Shown: positions 40,108 to 49,030 of the stretch, in pieces | How the letters are laid out: every line of letters starts with the position of its first letter | Numbering within the stretch: the stretch's first letter is position 1 | Source of the DNA: Terriglobia bacterium | GTDB lineage: Bacteria > Acidobacteriota > Terriglobia > Terriglobales > Acidobacteriaceae | Assembly: GCA_020073385.1 (NCBI GenBank) | Contig: JAIQFH010000015.1 | Location: 59,188 to 123,187, forward strand | DNA length: 64,000 nucleotides | Direction of reading: 5' to 3' | Translations under genes and position numbers: made by a program | The notes under the pieces: generated by a model | The model's database searches: none | What the model saw: the letters and a program-made list of their open reading frames with translations, nothing else | Told to the model about the DNA's origin: nothing

Positions 40108-40330
40108 GGAAGGACGCGAGGCACGTCGCAATGCTTTTCCCTTCCACTGGGTTAACCGCCTATGTCCGAACAATCCGACTGGTAGGCGAATAAAGAGAAA
40201 AAACCTTTAGAATGGAGCCGGGATGAATGCAAGTCAGGAAGATCAGTGAGACGTTTGAGAAGGCTCTTGACGCGATGTTTTTCGAGAATCCGATCTTAGC
40301 GCCCCTCACAAGAAAGTACGGTGTCTTCTG

Positions 40331-41046
40331 ATGAGAACTGTTGGGTTTTCCACGGGTGCCCTCGCGCGAGGCGACTATCGACACGCCCTCGAAATGCTGT
40401 CTGACAAACCTGTGACAGCTGTCGAATTGTCAGCGCTTCGTCAGGATGAGCTACGCCCCTTAGTCGAGGACCTGGACAACTTGAATCTGCGCCGATTTTC
40501 CTACCTAGCTTTCCACGCCCCCAGCTTGATCGACCCTTCTTTTGAGTTGCCAGCAATCAAACTGCTTGAACGTGTCGCCGCGCGAGGTTGGCCGATTATT
40601 GTTCATCCGAACGCCATGTCCACTCCTGTGGCTTGGGCCCGCTTCGATGATCTTCTGTGCATCGAGAATATGGATAAGCGAAAGCCTGTCGGCCAGACGG
40701 CCGCAGATCTCGCAAGGATTTTTACGCACTGCCTCGGGCTTCGTTTTGCTTTGATGTTGGCCATGCACGGCAGGTAGACCCGACCATGAGTGAAGCTACC
40801 GCGATTCTGCAAAGCTTCAGTTACAGGCTGAAGCAATTGCATGTCAGCGATGTGAACACTCAAAGCAAACACGATCCGTTAAGTCTCGAATCGATGCTGG
40901 CATTTCAAAGAGTCGCACATCTAGTGCCCGCCAAGATACCAATCATCATGGAGAGCAGGGTTGAAGAAGCTCAGATTTGTGAAGAACTAGAAAGAGCGGT
41001 CGAATCGTTGACGCCCAATGCCTTTCTCGCCATCGCCGGAGACTAA
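40331..41046 (+). pseudogene. Sugar-phosphate isomerase/epimerase-like TIM barrel, frameshifted
   Basis: The first part (40331-40777) begins MRTVGFSTGALARGDY and has FHAPSL, IIVHPN and LCIENMD, as in xylose-isomerase-like/AP endonuclease 2 TIM barrels. Near 40745 the family-like sequence moves to another frame: FDVGHARQVDPT continues to KQLHVSDVN and IIMESRV, ending at 41046. One base lost at the CGTTTTGCTTTG run would explain it. Either a recent pseudogene or a sequencing indel. Confidence 0.72.
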
Positions 41047-41122
41047 GTCTGACGCTTGCGCTCTCAAGTGCCCGCATAGTCGCACAAGTTGAGTAGCGGC
41101 GATGCCACTATATCCGCGCGTT

Positions 41123-41147
41123 ACGCCACGGAACGGGCATTCTGTTG
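41123..41147. repeat. Direct repeat, left copy, flanking the VapC module
   Basis: 25 bases matching 22/25 the sequence at 42033-42057, where it forms the 3' end of the PPOX gene. It may be a scrap of a second PPOX copy or a recombination footprint around the toxin-antitoxin pair. Confidence 0.45.
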
Positions 41148-41165
41148 AGGGGACTCCTTATTGCC

Positions 41166-41187
41166 AGTAATGCAAGTTTGCATTACT
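41166..41187. promoter_or_regulatory. 22-base perfect palindrome, toxin-antitoxin operator
   Basis: AGTAATGCAA, a two-base centre GT, then TTGCATTACT: 10-base perfect arms ending 29 bases before the antitoxin start. AbrB/MazE-type antitoxins repress their own operon by binding such sites, so autoregulation is likely. Confidence 0.7.
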
Positions 41188-41216
41188 ATTTACCTTGGAA
41201 CAGGAGGATTCAAACC

Positions 41217-41468
41217 ATGACCACTTTGACCGTCACTGCCCGGGGGCAAGTCACGTTCCGTAAAGATGTGCTTCAACATCTCGGCATCCGTCCCGGAGAA
41301 AGAATCGAATTGGACAAGCTACCGGACGGACGAGTGTCACTCAAGGCGATGCGCCCATCCGGGAAGATAGACAGCTTTCTTGGTCTGCTTGCGGGCAAAA
41401 GCAAGAAGGTGGCGACTCTGGACGAGATCAATGAGGCGGCAGCGAGCGGCTGGGCCGGGCAGAAATGA
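41217..41468 (+). CDS. vapB: AbrB/MazE/SpoVT family antitoxin
   Basis: An 83-residue swapped-hairpin DNA-binding protein: LTVTARGQVTFRKDVLQHLG and GIRPGERIELDKLPDGRVSL are the classic AbrB fold, followed by a linker and a C-terminal tail (DEINEAAASGWAGQ) that would wrap the toxin. AGGAGG precedes the ATG. The stop overlaps the toxin start by four bases. It neutralises the VapC toxin and binds the upstream palindrome. Confidence 0.88.
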   Translation: MTTLTVTARGQVTFRKDVLQHLGIRPGERIELDKLPDGRVSLKAMRPSGKIDSFLGLLAGKSKKVATLDEINEAAASGWAGQK

Positions 41469-41863
41469 AGATTACTGTCGATACAAACGTACTTGTCCGA
41501 GCCGTGGTACGCGACGATGAGAGACAGGCACGGATTGCCGCGAAGCTCCTCAAGGAAGCTGAACTCATCGCCGTTTCCCTGCCATGTCTATGCGAGTTGG
41601 TTTGGGTTCTGGGTCGAGTTTACAACTTCGGGCAACAAGACATTTACGCCGCGCTCGAGGCACTGCTCAACGCCAGCAATGTCGAGGTCAACCGTCCAGC
41701 TGCGGACGCCGGCTTGTCGATTCTCAATGAAGGCGGAGACTTCGCCGACGGACTGATCGCCTATGAGGGCAATTGGCTGGGCGGCGAAACCTTTGTTTCC
41801 TTTGACAAGAAGGCCGTCTCGCTGGTCGCTAAGCAGGGACAGCAGGCAAAGCTGCTGAAGTAG
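41465..41863 (+). CDS. vapC: PIN-domain toxin (VapC)
   Basis: A 132-residue RNase toxin with the PIN acidic set intact: Asp6 in VDTNVLVR, Glu44 in CELVWVL, Asp95 in FADGLIA and Asp114 in SFDKKA. VapC toxins cleave tRNA or rRNA; the target is unknown here. Coupled to the AbrB-type antitoxin by an ATGA overlap. No truncation is seen, so the pair looks functional. Confidence 0.92.
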   Translation: MKITVDTNVLVRAVVRDDERQARIAAKLLKEAELIAVSLPCLCELVWVLGRVYNFGQQDIYAALEALLNASNVEVNRPAADAGLSILNEGGDFADGLIAYEGNWLGGETFVSFDKKAVSLVAKQGQQAKLLK

Positions 41864-42030
41864 GTGTATGGCTGCGAGAACATCGCTCGCCTACTGCGGC
41901 GCACTGGAATCTACCGACGGACATGAACGTAGAGAATCTTGCCTACCCGTCCGAATGAAGACGTCCGCGGGGTTTCTTGTAAGGACACACACAGTCGTAA
42001 TCTCCATCCCGGCTTCATGTCCTCGGGCCA

Positions 42031-42444
42031 TCACGCCACCGAACGAGCGTTCTGTTGTGTGAAATCCTTCGAGTTAAGTCCCCAGCTGGTAATCCGGCTT
42101 GGCCGGATACGAAACATCTCAGGATCGAATCCCGGTCCCAGTGGAGCACCACCCGTTGTCAGGACTTGTGCCTGGCCTCGTATTTCAATTCCTCGCACCG
42201 TCCACGGATTCACCGAAGGAACGTCGTCAATTACAAAAGCCACGCGCGGATCGTGGACAACATCCCTATATTTCTTTCGTTTGGCGAAGCCGCTGTGGCC
42301 TCTAATTTCAATTGCATCTTCGTTCTGGTTATAGCGGAAACCGACGGGCACCACGTGGGGTTGACCATCTGAACCGACTGTTGCCAGCCGCCCTAGGCGT
42401 TGAGTTTTCAAGTAGCTGATCTCGGCATCCGTAAAAGCGCTCAT
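42031..42444 (-). CDS. PPOX-class F420-dependent oxidoreductase
   Basis: A 137-residue split-barrel protein. FTDAEISYLKTQRLGRLATV, PHVVPVGFRYN, KKYRDVVHDPRVAFVIDDV and PWTVRGIEIRGQA match the actinobacterial F420-dependent group near MSMEG_5819. It is predicted to bind F420 and reduce an unknown substrate. The window carries a full F420 pathway, so the cofactor is available. It is a lone gene in the accessory part. Confidence 0.85.
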   Translation of the reverse strand: MSAFTDAEISYLKTQRLGRLATVGSDGQPHVVPVGFRYNQNEDAIEIRGHSGFAKRKKYRDVVHDPRVAFVIDDVPSVNPWTVRGIEIRGQAQVLTTGGAPLGPGFDPEMFRIRPSRITSWGLNSKDFTQQNARSVA

Positions 42445-42665
42445 GGTCTAGCCTCCGATCCTCTTTTCGATGCAAGCCTTCGAAGAAGGACGCGCAGTTT
42501 CTAGTGGGCAGATTGTCGCGCGCGTGATTGACGCTGGAAGCCGCTGGAGATGCGAAATCCCGGCCCGACAACGGTCGATCAGAGCAATCACTCGTGGGAC
42601 AGTCTGGCGGCAGAATGATGATTTCTGTCGTTTCTTGCAAGTGCGGTTAGATCAGAGGTGGAGAA
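42445..42665. other. Short gap before ssb
   Basis: About 220 bases with no supported gene. It should hold the promoter of the ssb-rad52 genes; no strong -35/-10 pair was recognised. Confidence 0.4.
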
Positions 42666-43106
42666 ATGCCAAAAAGCGTAAACAAAGTGATCCTGGTTGG
42701 GAACGTCGGTAAAGACCCCGAGGTGAAATATTCACCCAGCGGCACACCGATCGCCAAGTTCAGCCTTGCCACAAACGAGAGATTCAAAGACCGCAACGAC
42801 GAATGGCAAGAGCGGACCGAGTGGCACAGCATCGTGGCCTGGCAGCATTTGGCGGAGATTGTTGGCGAGTACGTTGCCAAAGGTTCCAAGCTTTACGTCG
42901 AGGGAAAGATTCAGACCTCGAGTTGGGAGGATCGGCAGAGCGGGGAGAAGAAATATCGCACGGAGATCGTTGCCCGCGACTTGCTGCTACTCGGCCTTCG
43001 GGGAAATGGTGGCGGCGAAGACCAAGGTCCGACCTCCAACGAAAATGAGGCTCAGCGGTCCCAAGCTGGCTCTGGCGAGAGTGGGGACGAGGATATTCCA
43101 TTCTGA
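42666..43106 (+). CDS. ssb: Single-stranded DNA-binding protein
   Basis: A 146-residue SSB: OB-fold KVILVGNVGKDPEVKYSPSG, TEWHSIVAW, KGSKLYVEGKIQTSSW, a short low-complexity linker and the acidic tip DEDIPF that recruits partner enzymes. The linker is Asn/Gln/Ser/Gly-rich. It is followed by a Rad52-type annealase, so it is likely the element's own SSB rather than the only chromosomal copy. Confidence 0.95.
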   Translation: MPKSVNKVILVGNVGKDPEVKYSPSGTPIAKFSLATNERFKDRNDEWQERTEWHSIVAWQHLAEIVGEYVAKGSKLYVEGKIQTSSWEDRQSGEKKYRTEIVARDLLLLGLRGNGGGEDQGPTSNENEAQRSQAGSGESGDEDIPF

Positions 43107-43150
43107 ACTTCTGCGAGATCCCGGCACATGCTTACGAAGGGAGAGCTGTC

Positions 43151-44200
43151 ATGAGCCCAACCAATGGACACGCGAATGACCCAGCAATTGGCTCTGTCAA
43201 CGCAGTGCGGCAGTTTGCTCCAGCGGCTAGCGACACAAACATCCCCACTGTCCTGACAGCGAACGCGGCAAAGATCAAAGAACTGATCGCGAGTCTGGAG
43301 ATACCTTTTCATCCTTCGGTGATCGAATGGCGCGTGACCAATACCAGTAAGGGCGGGTCGCCGCGTGGCCAGGTTATGCCTTACGCCGACCAGCGCGCTT
43401 ACACAGATCGTCTAAATGCGCTGTTCACTCCGGCGGGGTGGACCCGCAGGTACGCAGTCCATACCAGCGCGAATTTTGAGCGGAGCAAAGATCAGAGGCT
43501 CGTCGCGAAGGTGCTGGTTACTTGTGAGCTGACCATCTTCGGCATCGGGTCGCACTCTGCGACAGGAGAAGAATTTGCTGACGATGAAAATGCCGGCACG
43601 AGTGCGGAAGCCCAGGCATTCAAACGGGCCTGCGCATGTTTTGGATTGGGGCGCTACTTGTATTACTTCACCGGCACTTGGGTTGACTTGGACGAGCGCA
43701 GGCGCCCGAAGAGCGTTCCAAAACTGGCGGACTGGGCAACGCCCGAAGGATGGAGGCAGGGGCTTCGGCCCAACGCGGAGGTTGCCTCAAGACTGTCCCA
43801 GCAAACAACTGCGGGCAACAACGGGAATGGCGATGGCCGTGACAGCGGCGAGCGGGCGAACGACAGAGGCGCGAGCCTCGTGCGCGAGATCGAACAGATG
43901 GAACGATCTGTGGGGAAGCGCATGTATCGCGGACTGCTGAAGACGGTGGCGCGAGTGTGGAACGCCAAGGATATTCGGGACCCGGCGATTCAGCAAAAGG
44001 TACTGGCGCATATGCAAGCTGCTGAACGTGGCTTCCGGCGACTAGATGCAGCGCTCGACAGAGTGGGGCCAGAGTCGTTGACACAAATACGCCGCTCTCT
44101 GAAGTTGCAGTCCATCGATCGAGTGGACAACCTTCAAACCTTGCATGAGATTGTGCTTGCGCTCGAAGCGGCCGCGCAAGGAAAAGTAGTGAACCACTAG
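43151..44200 (+). CDS. Rad52/Rad22-type single-strand annealing protein
   Basis: A 349-residue protein whose residues about 40-200 match the Rad52/22 annealing domain: YADQRAYTDRLNALFTPAGW, then GTSAEAQAFKRACACFGLGR and YLYYFTGTW. A disordered Asn/Gly linker and a helical C-terminal domain (KRMYRGLLKTVARVWNAKD) follow. Such phage- and element-borne annealases pair homologous ssDNA for recombination. The gene directly follows ssb and probably shares its operon. Confidence 0.87.
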   Translation: MSPTNGHANDPAIGSVNAVRQFAPAASDTNIPTVLTANAAKIKELIASLEIPFHPSVIEWRVTNTSKGGSPRGQVMPYADQRAYTDRLNALFTPAGWTRRYAVHTSANFERSKDQRLVAKVLVTCELTIFGIGSHSATGEEFADDENAGTSAEAQAFKRACACFGLGRYLYYFTGTWVDLDERRRPKSVPKLADWATPEGWRQGLRPNAEVASRLSQQTTAGNNGNGDGRDSGERANDRGASLVREIEQMERSVGKRMYRGLLKTVARVWNAKDIRDPAIQQKVLAHMQAAERGFRRLDAALDRVGPESLTQIRRSLKLQSIDRVDNLQTLHEIVLALEAAAQGKVVNH

Positions 44201-44315
44201 ACCCCTTCTGGGAAGGAAATGTCAGCGGCGTTGGCCACTTCGCTTCGCCGTTTTCGTCAGCGCACCTGGACGGTTCTTGATAGCAGTCTAGTTTTCGGTG
44301 TTGAAAGGAAATCCC

Positions 44316-44696
44316 ATGGAAAATCAACCATCAAAGGCAGAGCAAGCACTTCCACCCGAGCAAGCCGCGGCCAAGGCGGCGATCCTCGCCGAATCCGACC
44401 GATTGGCCGAAGCGGGAATCACGTTTGCAGCGGTGCATTTCGACGGCTCAGGCGATGAAGGCGTGAACGAAGACATCAAGTGCTACGCCACCGAGGATTA
44501 CGTTTACGAAGAAAGCGAAGCTCAGGCCGCCAATGTCCCGCATCTGCAGGAACATTTTGAGGCTCTTGTTCCCTACGGCTACGAGAATGATTGTGGAGGC
44601 TTTGGCGATGTGATCTTGAACGTGAAAAGCCGCAAAATCACGATTGAACGCAATGACCGCTTCGAGGACTACACGACGTCGACGTACGAGGTGTAG
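44316..44696 (+). CDS. DUF6878-like protein
   Basis: A 126-residue acidic protein, with AAVHFDGSGDEG near residue 40, then an acidic segment, GGFGDVILNV and IERNDRFEDY near the C-terminus. I recognise this as the DUF6878 type found with ssb/recombination genes on mobile elements; function unknown. Start ATG 44316 follows AAAGGA. Confidence 0.68.
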   Translation: MENQPSKAEQALPPEQAAAKAAILAESDRLAEAGITFAAVHFDGSGDEGVNEDIKCYATEDYVYEESEAQAANVPHLQEHFEALVPYGYENDCGGFGDVILNVKSRKITIERNDRFEDYTTSTYEV

Positions 44697-44698
44697 CC

Positions 44699-45031
44699 AT
44701 GGCTCACCCATGGAAGCACGCGGAAAGCAGTGCCAAGAAATTCGGCGGCAAACTTGAGGACTACTTGCCAATCCACAACTGGTTCGATGAGTCTAAAGCC
44801 TTCCTCCCAGACTTCCGACATCGGGCTCTTCGGCACCATGCTGAAGGAGTCTTCTTATGCGAGCGCATCTTCGGGGTGGCAATCACCAACAGCGACGGCA
44901 GGCAGGTTCCAGTGCGCTATATCGGGGAACAGCATGTGAGAGAAGATCTGGGTCGGATTCCCACGGCACAGGACTGGCTGTCCGAAATCAGGTCTGCCCG
45001 TTGGATGTATGGGCAGCGCCTCGGTTATTAA
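44699..45031 (+). CDS. DUF6915-like protein
   Basis: A 110-residue protein with HPWKHAESSAKKFGGKLEDY, LPIHNWFDESKAF, HRALRHHAEGVFLCE and VRYIGEQHVREDLG, a compact pattern of conserved His/Glu residues that I recognise as DUF6915. It begins two bases after the DUF6878-like gene, so they are probably one transcript. It often occurs on plasmids and genomic islands. Function unknown. Confidence 0.78.
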   Translation: MAHPWKHAESSAKKFGGKLEDYLPIHNWFDESKAFLPDFRHRALRHHAEGVFLCERIFGVAITNSDGRQVPVRYIGEQHVREDLGRIPTAQDWLSEIRSARWMYGQRLGY

Positions 45032-45076
45032 GGATCGATTGTTATCCTTTAATAGCTAAATTTCTTATTAAAGGAT
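45025..45076. promoter_or_regulatory. Three copies of a TATTAA(A)GGAT motif in alternating orientation
   Basis: ATCCTTTAATA (45044-45054) and TATTAAAGGAT (45066-45076) are perfect 11-base inverted arms; TTATTAAGGAT at 45025-45035 is a near copy in the forward sense. They directly precede the Fic-like remnant and look like the operator of a lost toxin-antitoxin operon. Confidence 0.5.
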
Positions 45077-45085
45077 GATTCGGCC

Positions 45086-45274
45086 ATGCCAGCACCAAAA
45101 TTGCCGGGTAGACTTGGCACATACGTCGCCAGTTCCGTCGCTGGCGAAACTGTGCGGGCATTCATTCCGCCTCCGTTGCCGCCGGCAGACTGGTGCTTAG
45201 CGAGATTGCTTTTTTCTCTCAACCGCGCGTTTCCTTCGGTTTCGAGACGACGCTCTCGGGTCGAAGCTACTTGA
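45086..45274 (+). pseudogene. Fic-family protein, N-terminal remnant
   Basis: The first 34 residues (GTYVASSVAGETVRAFIPPP, then LPPA) resemble the N-terminal segment of Fic/DOC proteins. After PLPPA the similarity ends and the frame stops at 62 codons; no HPFxxGN core follows in any frame nearby. It is best read as the scar of a deleted Fic gene. Confidence 0.5.
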
Positions 45275-45379
45275 GGTTGATCCAACGACTCAAGAGGGAA
45301 GGGTTATCGAGTGCACCTGCTCTTCCTCTTCGTCGAGGGTGTCGATGTGGCGCTGTCTCGGGTCAAGGAACGGTGAGAA

Positions 45380-45577
45380 ATGAAGCGAACTCATGAGAGC
45401 GTCCTGCGTTTGCCTATGGAAAAGCGGGCCGAATTGGCATTTCGCGAGGCGGTCGACGAGGTTATTGCCGAACACGCCCGTCTCGGGTTACCCCTCTTTA
45501 TCGGACGCAACGGCAAGGTGGTGAAGTTGTCTCCGAACAAGGTCCGTGGTCTTTCACGATCCAACCATCACAAGTAA
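45380..45577 (+). CDS. Small hypothetical protein
   Basis: 65 residues: LRLPMEKRAELAFREAVDEV followed by IGRNGKVVKLSP. Helix then beta-hairpin, as in small antitoxin- or regulator-like proteins that accompany mobile elements. A ribosome site GGTGAGAA precedes the ATG. Function unknown. Confidence 0.55.
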   Translation: MKRTHESVLRLPMEKRAELAFREAVDEVIAEHARLGLPLFIGRNGKVVKLSPNKVRGLSRSNHHK

Positions 45578-45996
45578 GGCTCCCCTCTCTCTGAGTGGTG
45601 TTCTGCTAGTAAATCATCCAGCCAGTTCTGCTTGATACAACCTTCTCTGAACCCACTTTGCAGATCGCGGCTGCCTGACGAGGCAGAGAAGGTTCTCCCC
45701 ACCCCGTAGATCGTTTCGCGTACCCGCCAGGAGTATTGCGCACGCCCCTCTGGAGCCGCCGCTATTGTGACGGGCAGCTTGGCCGAAGCGGCATTCCCGG
45801 TGGCACCGGAGTTCGCGGGGGCGTCGCGAAAAAGTCGAGAGAGTCGCTCCGTGGCAACTGAAGATCGTTCTGCAGTGGGAAACCCTGCCGCGGCCGTCGA
45901 GGTTAATACGACAGAATACGAAACCAACACACTGATACACGGCCTTATCAGAAAAAATATGCGATCCACAAGTGGCCTCCGGGTGTTCAGGCCTTG
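45568..45996 (-). CDS. Hypothetical protein with signal-like N-terminus
   Basis: 142 residues from ATG 45996 (CAGGG upstream). A hydrophobic segment IFFLIRPCISVLVSYSVVL ends near TAAAGF, resembling a signal peptide; the remainder is Ala/Ser/Arg-rich and ends with a 70-residue charged part. No family recognised. The strand is opposite to the neighbours, and the other strand is partly open, so it may not be real. Confidence 0.35.
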   Translation of the reverse strand, partial: QGLNTRRPLVDRIFFLIRPCISVLVSYSVVLTSTAAAGFPTAERSSVATERLSRLFRDAPANSGATGNAASAKLPVTIAAAPEGRAQYSWRVRETIYGVGRTFSASSGSRDLQSGFREGCIKQNWLDDLLAEHHSERGEPYL

Positions 45997-46214
45997 CATA
46001 TACCAACCCTGAGAAATCGGTAGAGGCAGCTGGCGTGCCGGCGACCCCATCGAGCGCTGGGTTCGGCTCGGGTCTGTTGGTGGCCAGGCGCCAGTTCAAC
46101 AAGATGAAGCGCCGCGGGAGATTCCATCGCTGCTGGCCAAACACGCTTTCGAAGACGGGCGTTGCCGAGGAAGGAAAGGATGCGTAACCTATGACAGCCG
46201 ACAGTCGCTAACTT

Positions 46215-46979
46215 TCAATGGACTTCCGGGTAATCTCGATTTTCCGCGTGCTCGATGGCGTCATCCAGATCAAAACCGCGCGAGTAATATCGCATTCCAC
46301 TTTTGAGCTTCTTCAGTGTAGAAGGAAACACCCAGAAGCTGAAGCCAGTGTGGGTGGGCAATCGAACTGCATTTCGGTTGATCCAAGCTTTCATCCGATT
46401 CCACCAGCGTTGCGTCTGTGCTGGTGCTGGCCGAAAATGGCTCCCCGCCCATTCAAATCCGGAGACCAGGAGCATGTCCTCGTGGTTAAGCCAGAAAGCA
46501 TTGAACTCCTGGAGAGTAGCGCGTTCCTGTTCCGTATATGGCCGATGCCGCGTCTGGATCTCAAGTCGAATCCAGGGGTGGCATCCTGGGCCGAACTGAT
46601 CAATCCCAGTCCATCCACTCCACGGATCCGGAATCGGTGGATAGCGGAGAGTACTGTTTGCGCCAACCAAGGGCAACATCGGCACAGCGTCCCTCTTGAA
46701 CTCGATCAGAGGAAGAGATCCTGCAGGCACATGCCACAGGCTTTGCAATCCATCGGCTAGGCTGTCCACCGTTCGAACCGCTTTCCATCGCCGAGGCTGC
46801 TCCACCTCCCCCTTCAGATTGTCATCCGTAAGGATGAAGGCAGGGCCCCACCGTTGTTGGTTGTTTCTATTGTGTGGCGGACTGTCTGGTACGATGAACG
46901 CGATCTCGGGATCTGCGTTTAGCCGATCAAGGAGGAGACTGACATCCTGCTCGTCAATGAAGAAGCTCAGAGATGGCAT
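46215..46979 (-). CDS. Hypothetical protein
   Basis: 254 residues beginning MPSLSFFIDEQDVSLLLDRL. Tryptophan-rich segments (WSGWTGIDQFG, WWNRMKAWI) and an orderly C-terminus suggest a folded cytoplasmic protein; no signal peptide or membrane segment. The N-terminal pattern recalls a widespread uncharacterised family, but I cannot name it. It stands alone between decayed stretches. Confidence 0.68.
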   Translation of the reverse strand: MPSLSFFIDEQDVSLLLDRLNADPEIAFIVPDSPPHNRNNQQRWGPAFILTDDNLKGEVEQPRRWKAVRTVDSLADGLQSLWHVPAGSLPLIEFKRDAVPMLPLVGANSTLRYPPIPDPWSGWTGIDQFGPGCHPWIRLEIQTRHRPYTEQERATLQEFNAFWLNHEDMLLVSGFEWAGSHFRPAPAQTQRWWNRMKAWINRNAVRLPTHTGFSFWVFPSTLKKLKSGMRYYSRGFDLDDAIEHAENRDYPEVH

Positions 46980-47593
46980 CTTGGTCTCTGAAAAGCCATT
47001 TCATTTTCTCACACTGCCGAAGTCACGACATTTTCCCTCATCCAAACCTGTCTTGAACGGAGGAGCCAATCGCAGTCGCGTCAGAGGTCACCTACCCAGC
47101 AGGCCTACCGGACTGCCCACGCCGGCGCAGAAGGCCCATCCTTTGACCGCCGAGTCTTGCATGTAGTAGCCGCGAATCCTTGGGTGATGTCCTTGATGTT
47201 GGACGCGTCCCGATGTTGTTATAGATGGTTGTCAGCTCCCCATTGGTGGAGATCAATCGCCGAATCCGAGTGACGCTCGGAATTGCTCTTGGCGTCTCCA
47301 GCATTCTTGTGAGCGGTCATCCAAATCTCGGCAAGGCACTTGACGTCGCTGGGGCGTTGGTAATCCTTAGCCGTATATGTGGCACGTGCGTTCTCCCGGC
47401 AGGTCGAGAGACTCGCTCTGCACCTTCGTGCGCGGCCCTTGCTCCTCTGCAAGGCATATCTGCTCTGCGTGTTGCGTTTTCGCCCACTCCCCGTTACCAC
47501 TGGCTGACATCAGCAACAAGATTTCAGGTGCCCCCGTGTCCATGACAGGCCTATCATTAACCAGAGTCTATCCACACAGGGGTTTTGACTGGT
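46980..47593. other. Non-coding stretch
   Basis: About 610 bases. Several frames are open for 60-105 codons but none resembles a protein family or has a ribosome site. I see nothing else in it. Confidence 0.45.
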
Positions 47594-48208
47594 ATGGATG
47601 CACAAACCCATTGGGAAAAGATCTATACAGAGAAAGCTCCGAATGCAGTCAGCTGGTACCGCCCGCACCTTGAGACTTCGCTCGCTCTGATCGAACAGGC
47701 CGGCGCTGGGGTCTCTGCTTCGGTCATTGACGTCGGCGGCGGTGAATCAACACTAGTCGATGATCTTCTCGCCCGTGGATACGAGAACATCACCGTCCTC
47801 GATATTTCGCAAACTGCCATCGATGCGAACAGGAAGCGACTAGGAAAGGCCTCTGAGCGTGTCCGCTGGCTCGTCGCCAATATCATTAAAGTTGAATTGG
47901 AGCGGTCTGCTTACGATGTGTGGCACGACCGCGCTGTTTTTCATTTCCTTACCTCGCCGAGCGATCGCGCCGCCTATGTCCGCCAAGTCACCCGCGCGGT
48001 GAAGCCAGGAGGTCATGTGATCATCAGCACATTCGGGCCTGAAGGGCCAACCAAGTGCAGCGGGCTGGAGGTTGTTCGGTACGATGCCGAGTCATTGCAT
48101 CAGGAGTTTGGTGTGCGGTTTCGCCTCCTGGATAGCCGCAAAGAGATGCACCGGACACCGTTTGGAACAGTCCAGCAGTTTCTTTATTGTTATTGTCGGG
48201 TCGAATAG
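47594..48208 (+). CDS. Class I SAM-dependent methyltransferase
   Basis: A 204-residue cytoplasmic enzyme: HWEKIYTEK and VSWYRPHLETS at the N-terminus, SAM-binding VIDVGGGESTLVDDLL (motif I), ITVLDISQTAI (motif II with acidic Asp), VWHDRAVFHFL and GGHVIISTFGPEG. Similar proteins are annotated as tellurite-resistance-like or small-molecule methyltransferases. The frame extends by three codons to TTG 47585; ATG 47594 is preferred. Lone gene, substrate unknown. Confidence 0.9.
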   Translation: MDAQTHWEKIYTEKAPNAVSWYRPHLETSLALIEQAGAGVSASVIDVGGGESTLVDDLLARGYENITVLDISQTAIDANRKRLGKASERVRWLVANIIKVELERSAYDVWHDRAVFHFLTSPSDRAAYVRQVTRAVKPGGHVIISTFGPEGPTKCSGLEVVRYDAESLHQEFGVRFRLLDSRKEMHRTPFGTVQQFLYCYCRVE

Positions 48209-48292
48209 ATCTACAGCCCCTTCCACAAGCAAATTCTATAATCGGGAGCGCAGTCCAGCGTAAAGTCCCGATGCATTCGAAGTTTGACTCGT

Positions 48293-49030
48293 TCACGTTT
48301 GTTTTGCTTGTTTCGCAAGCGTGCCATGCCGCAGGGCCCGGCGCTTCATTAGGAAGAAAAAGACCGGGACCAGAATCAGAACATGGATGGTCGATGTAAT
48401 CATGCCACCCACGATCGGCGCGGCGATCGGTTTCATAATATCCGACCCGATTCCCGACTCCCACAAGATCGGCGCAAGACTCAGAATCACGGCCGTGACG
48501 GTCATCAGCTTCGGGCGCAATCGCTGGACTGCGCCCTCGATTGCAGCTTTCTCCACATCTTCGTCGGTCAACGGTGTACCGATGGCAAGCCGGTGCTCAA
48601 GGGCTTCGTGCAGGTAAACCACCATCACCACTCCGGTTTCTACCGCGATGCCGAACAGCGCGATATATCCTACCCACACGGCGACACTGAAGTTATATCC
48701 CAACATCCATTGCAGGATGAGTCCTCCAGACATGGCATAGAAGGTCGGAAAGATCAGCACCGCCGCTTCGGCTGCAGACTTGAAGACCATGTAGAGCAAG
48801 AGAAAAATGACAAAGAACACGACCGGCAGGATGATTTTCAGCCGCTCTTTCGCGTGCAGTTCGAATTCATACGCGCCAGCCCAGCGATAGGTGTAGCCTG
48901 CCGGCAGTTCGAGTTTGCTGCGGAGCAGCTTGTCTGCTTGATCCACAAAGCCGCCGTAGTCTTTCGTTTTCAGATCCAGATAGACATAGCCGGTGAGCGC
49001 GCCGTCTTCATCTCGAATCATTGCCGGCCC
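48293..49030 (-). pseudogene. CusA/CzcA-type RND metal efflux pump, C-terminal fragment
   Basis: Only about the last 245 residues remain. GPAMIRDEDG begins the homologous part, corresponding to around residue 770 of CusA, and continues through TM segments with GIAVETGVVMVVYLHEALE and RPKLMTVTAVILSLAPILW. The remaining 75% of the gene, including the first RND half, is missing. The break falls at about 49030, where a plus-strand fragment begins. It cannot be an active pump. Confidence 0.85.
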
